From contig NZ_JPOS01000002.1 of the NCBI RefSeq assembly GCF_000759025.1, forward strand, positions 1-64,000: a stretch of DNA of 64,000 nt, written 5' to 3'. The DNA comes from Phaeodactylibacter xiamenensis (GTDB taxonomy: Bacteria; Bacteroidota; Bacteroidia; Chitinophagales; Saprospiraceae). A program made the position numbers and the translations under genes. Under the pieces are notes generated by a model. That model was not told the DNA's origin and did not search any database. It was given only the letters and a program-made list of their open reading frames with translations. Positions 63,831 to 64,000 of this stretch are shown here, piece after piece. The stretch's first letter is position 1; every line of letters starts with the position of its first letter.

Positions 63831-64000
63831 ATGGCGGCAAAAAAGCGCAAGAAAAAAGGGCAACTGAGCCTGAAGCTGGGAATTAACGATGAGCGGATAC
63901 CGAAACTGGTAGGCATTTTGCTGCTGTTCCTGGGTCTGTACTTCATTATTGCCTTTACCTCTTACCTGTTTACCTGGGCGCTGGACCAAGACAAGGTGTT
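63831..64000 (+). CDS. ftsK: DNA translocase FtsK, N-terminal fragment
   Basis: The first 56 codons of a gene that continues off the right edge. They encode a lysine-rich start (MAAKKRKKKGQLSLKLG) and the first membrane helix, LVGILLLFLGLYFIIAFTSY, followed by LFTWALDQDKV. This N-terminus is typical of Bacteroidota FtsK, which couples division to chromosome dimer resolution. The remainder is not in the window. Confidence 0.8.
   Translation, partial: MAAKKRKKKGQLSLKLGINDERIPKLVGILLLFLGLYFIIAFTSYLFTWALDQDKV

Overview
The window is chromosomal DNA from a Bacteroidota bacterium, most likely a marine Saprospiria/Lewinella-type aerobe. The evidence is an alternative complex III (ActA-F) with a cytochrome c oxidase operon, SusC/SusD proteins, type IX secretion (T9SS) C-terminal domains, DUF3667 and DUF4236 proteins, and promoters of the Bacteroidota form (TTTG, about 19-21 bp, TAnnTTTG). 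I see no tRNA, rRNA or CRISPR array.

Region 1, 1-7700: an integron-like cassette array that continues off the left edge. A tyrosine recombinase (6103-7557, minus) lies beside an attI-like site (about 5922-5953). Five cassettes follow, all reading leftward, separated by imperfect palindromes with attC-type ends. For every cassette the 5' core is the reverse complement of the R'' core of its own attC, which is the signature of a once-circular integron cassette. The recombinase lacks the insertion that defines IntI, carries a duplicated N-terminal domain, and points toward the array. Cassette contents are a double-HEPN/DUF5655 protein, a two-gene cassette (small membrane protein plus secreted TonB-C-like protein), a DUF4236 protein, and two related cassettes of about 890 bp with no credible gene but with covarying helices.

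Region 2, 7791-16477: envelope proteins (SH3b protein, small lipoprotein, outer-membrane barrels including a tandem pair), a zinc-ribbon protein, a membrane-anchored propeller protein and a DUF423 protein.

Region 3, 16491-33823 (all minus): the respiratory block actA-actB-actC-actD-actE-actF, then cytochrome oxidase subunits II and I, heme O synthase, two subunit III genes, subunit IV, a SCO-like protein without copper cysteines, DUF420 with an EF-hand, and a small CPMC protein. It encodes menaquinol to cytochrome c to O2 electron transfer.

Region 4, 34092-45960: thyA, a START protein, a UbiD-type decarboxylase, DUF3667, cysM, a FIST sensor with a hybrid histidine kinase whose Hpt domain is cut by an in-frame amber codon, two MITE-like elements, and an SQR-like flavoprotein with a DUF1641 protein.

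Region 5, 46204-59588: a locus that looks built for cyanophycin or a similar isopeptide. It has an isoaspartyl peptidase in a SusC/SusD operon, a divergent operon with a secreted T9SS cyanophycinase and a YfcC-type transporter, and a second, lipoprotein cyanophycinase nearby.

Region 6, 59761-64000: parA with a ribbon-helix-helix partner, a patatin-barrel protein, and the 5' end of ftsK.
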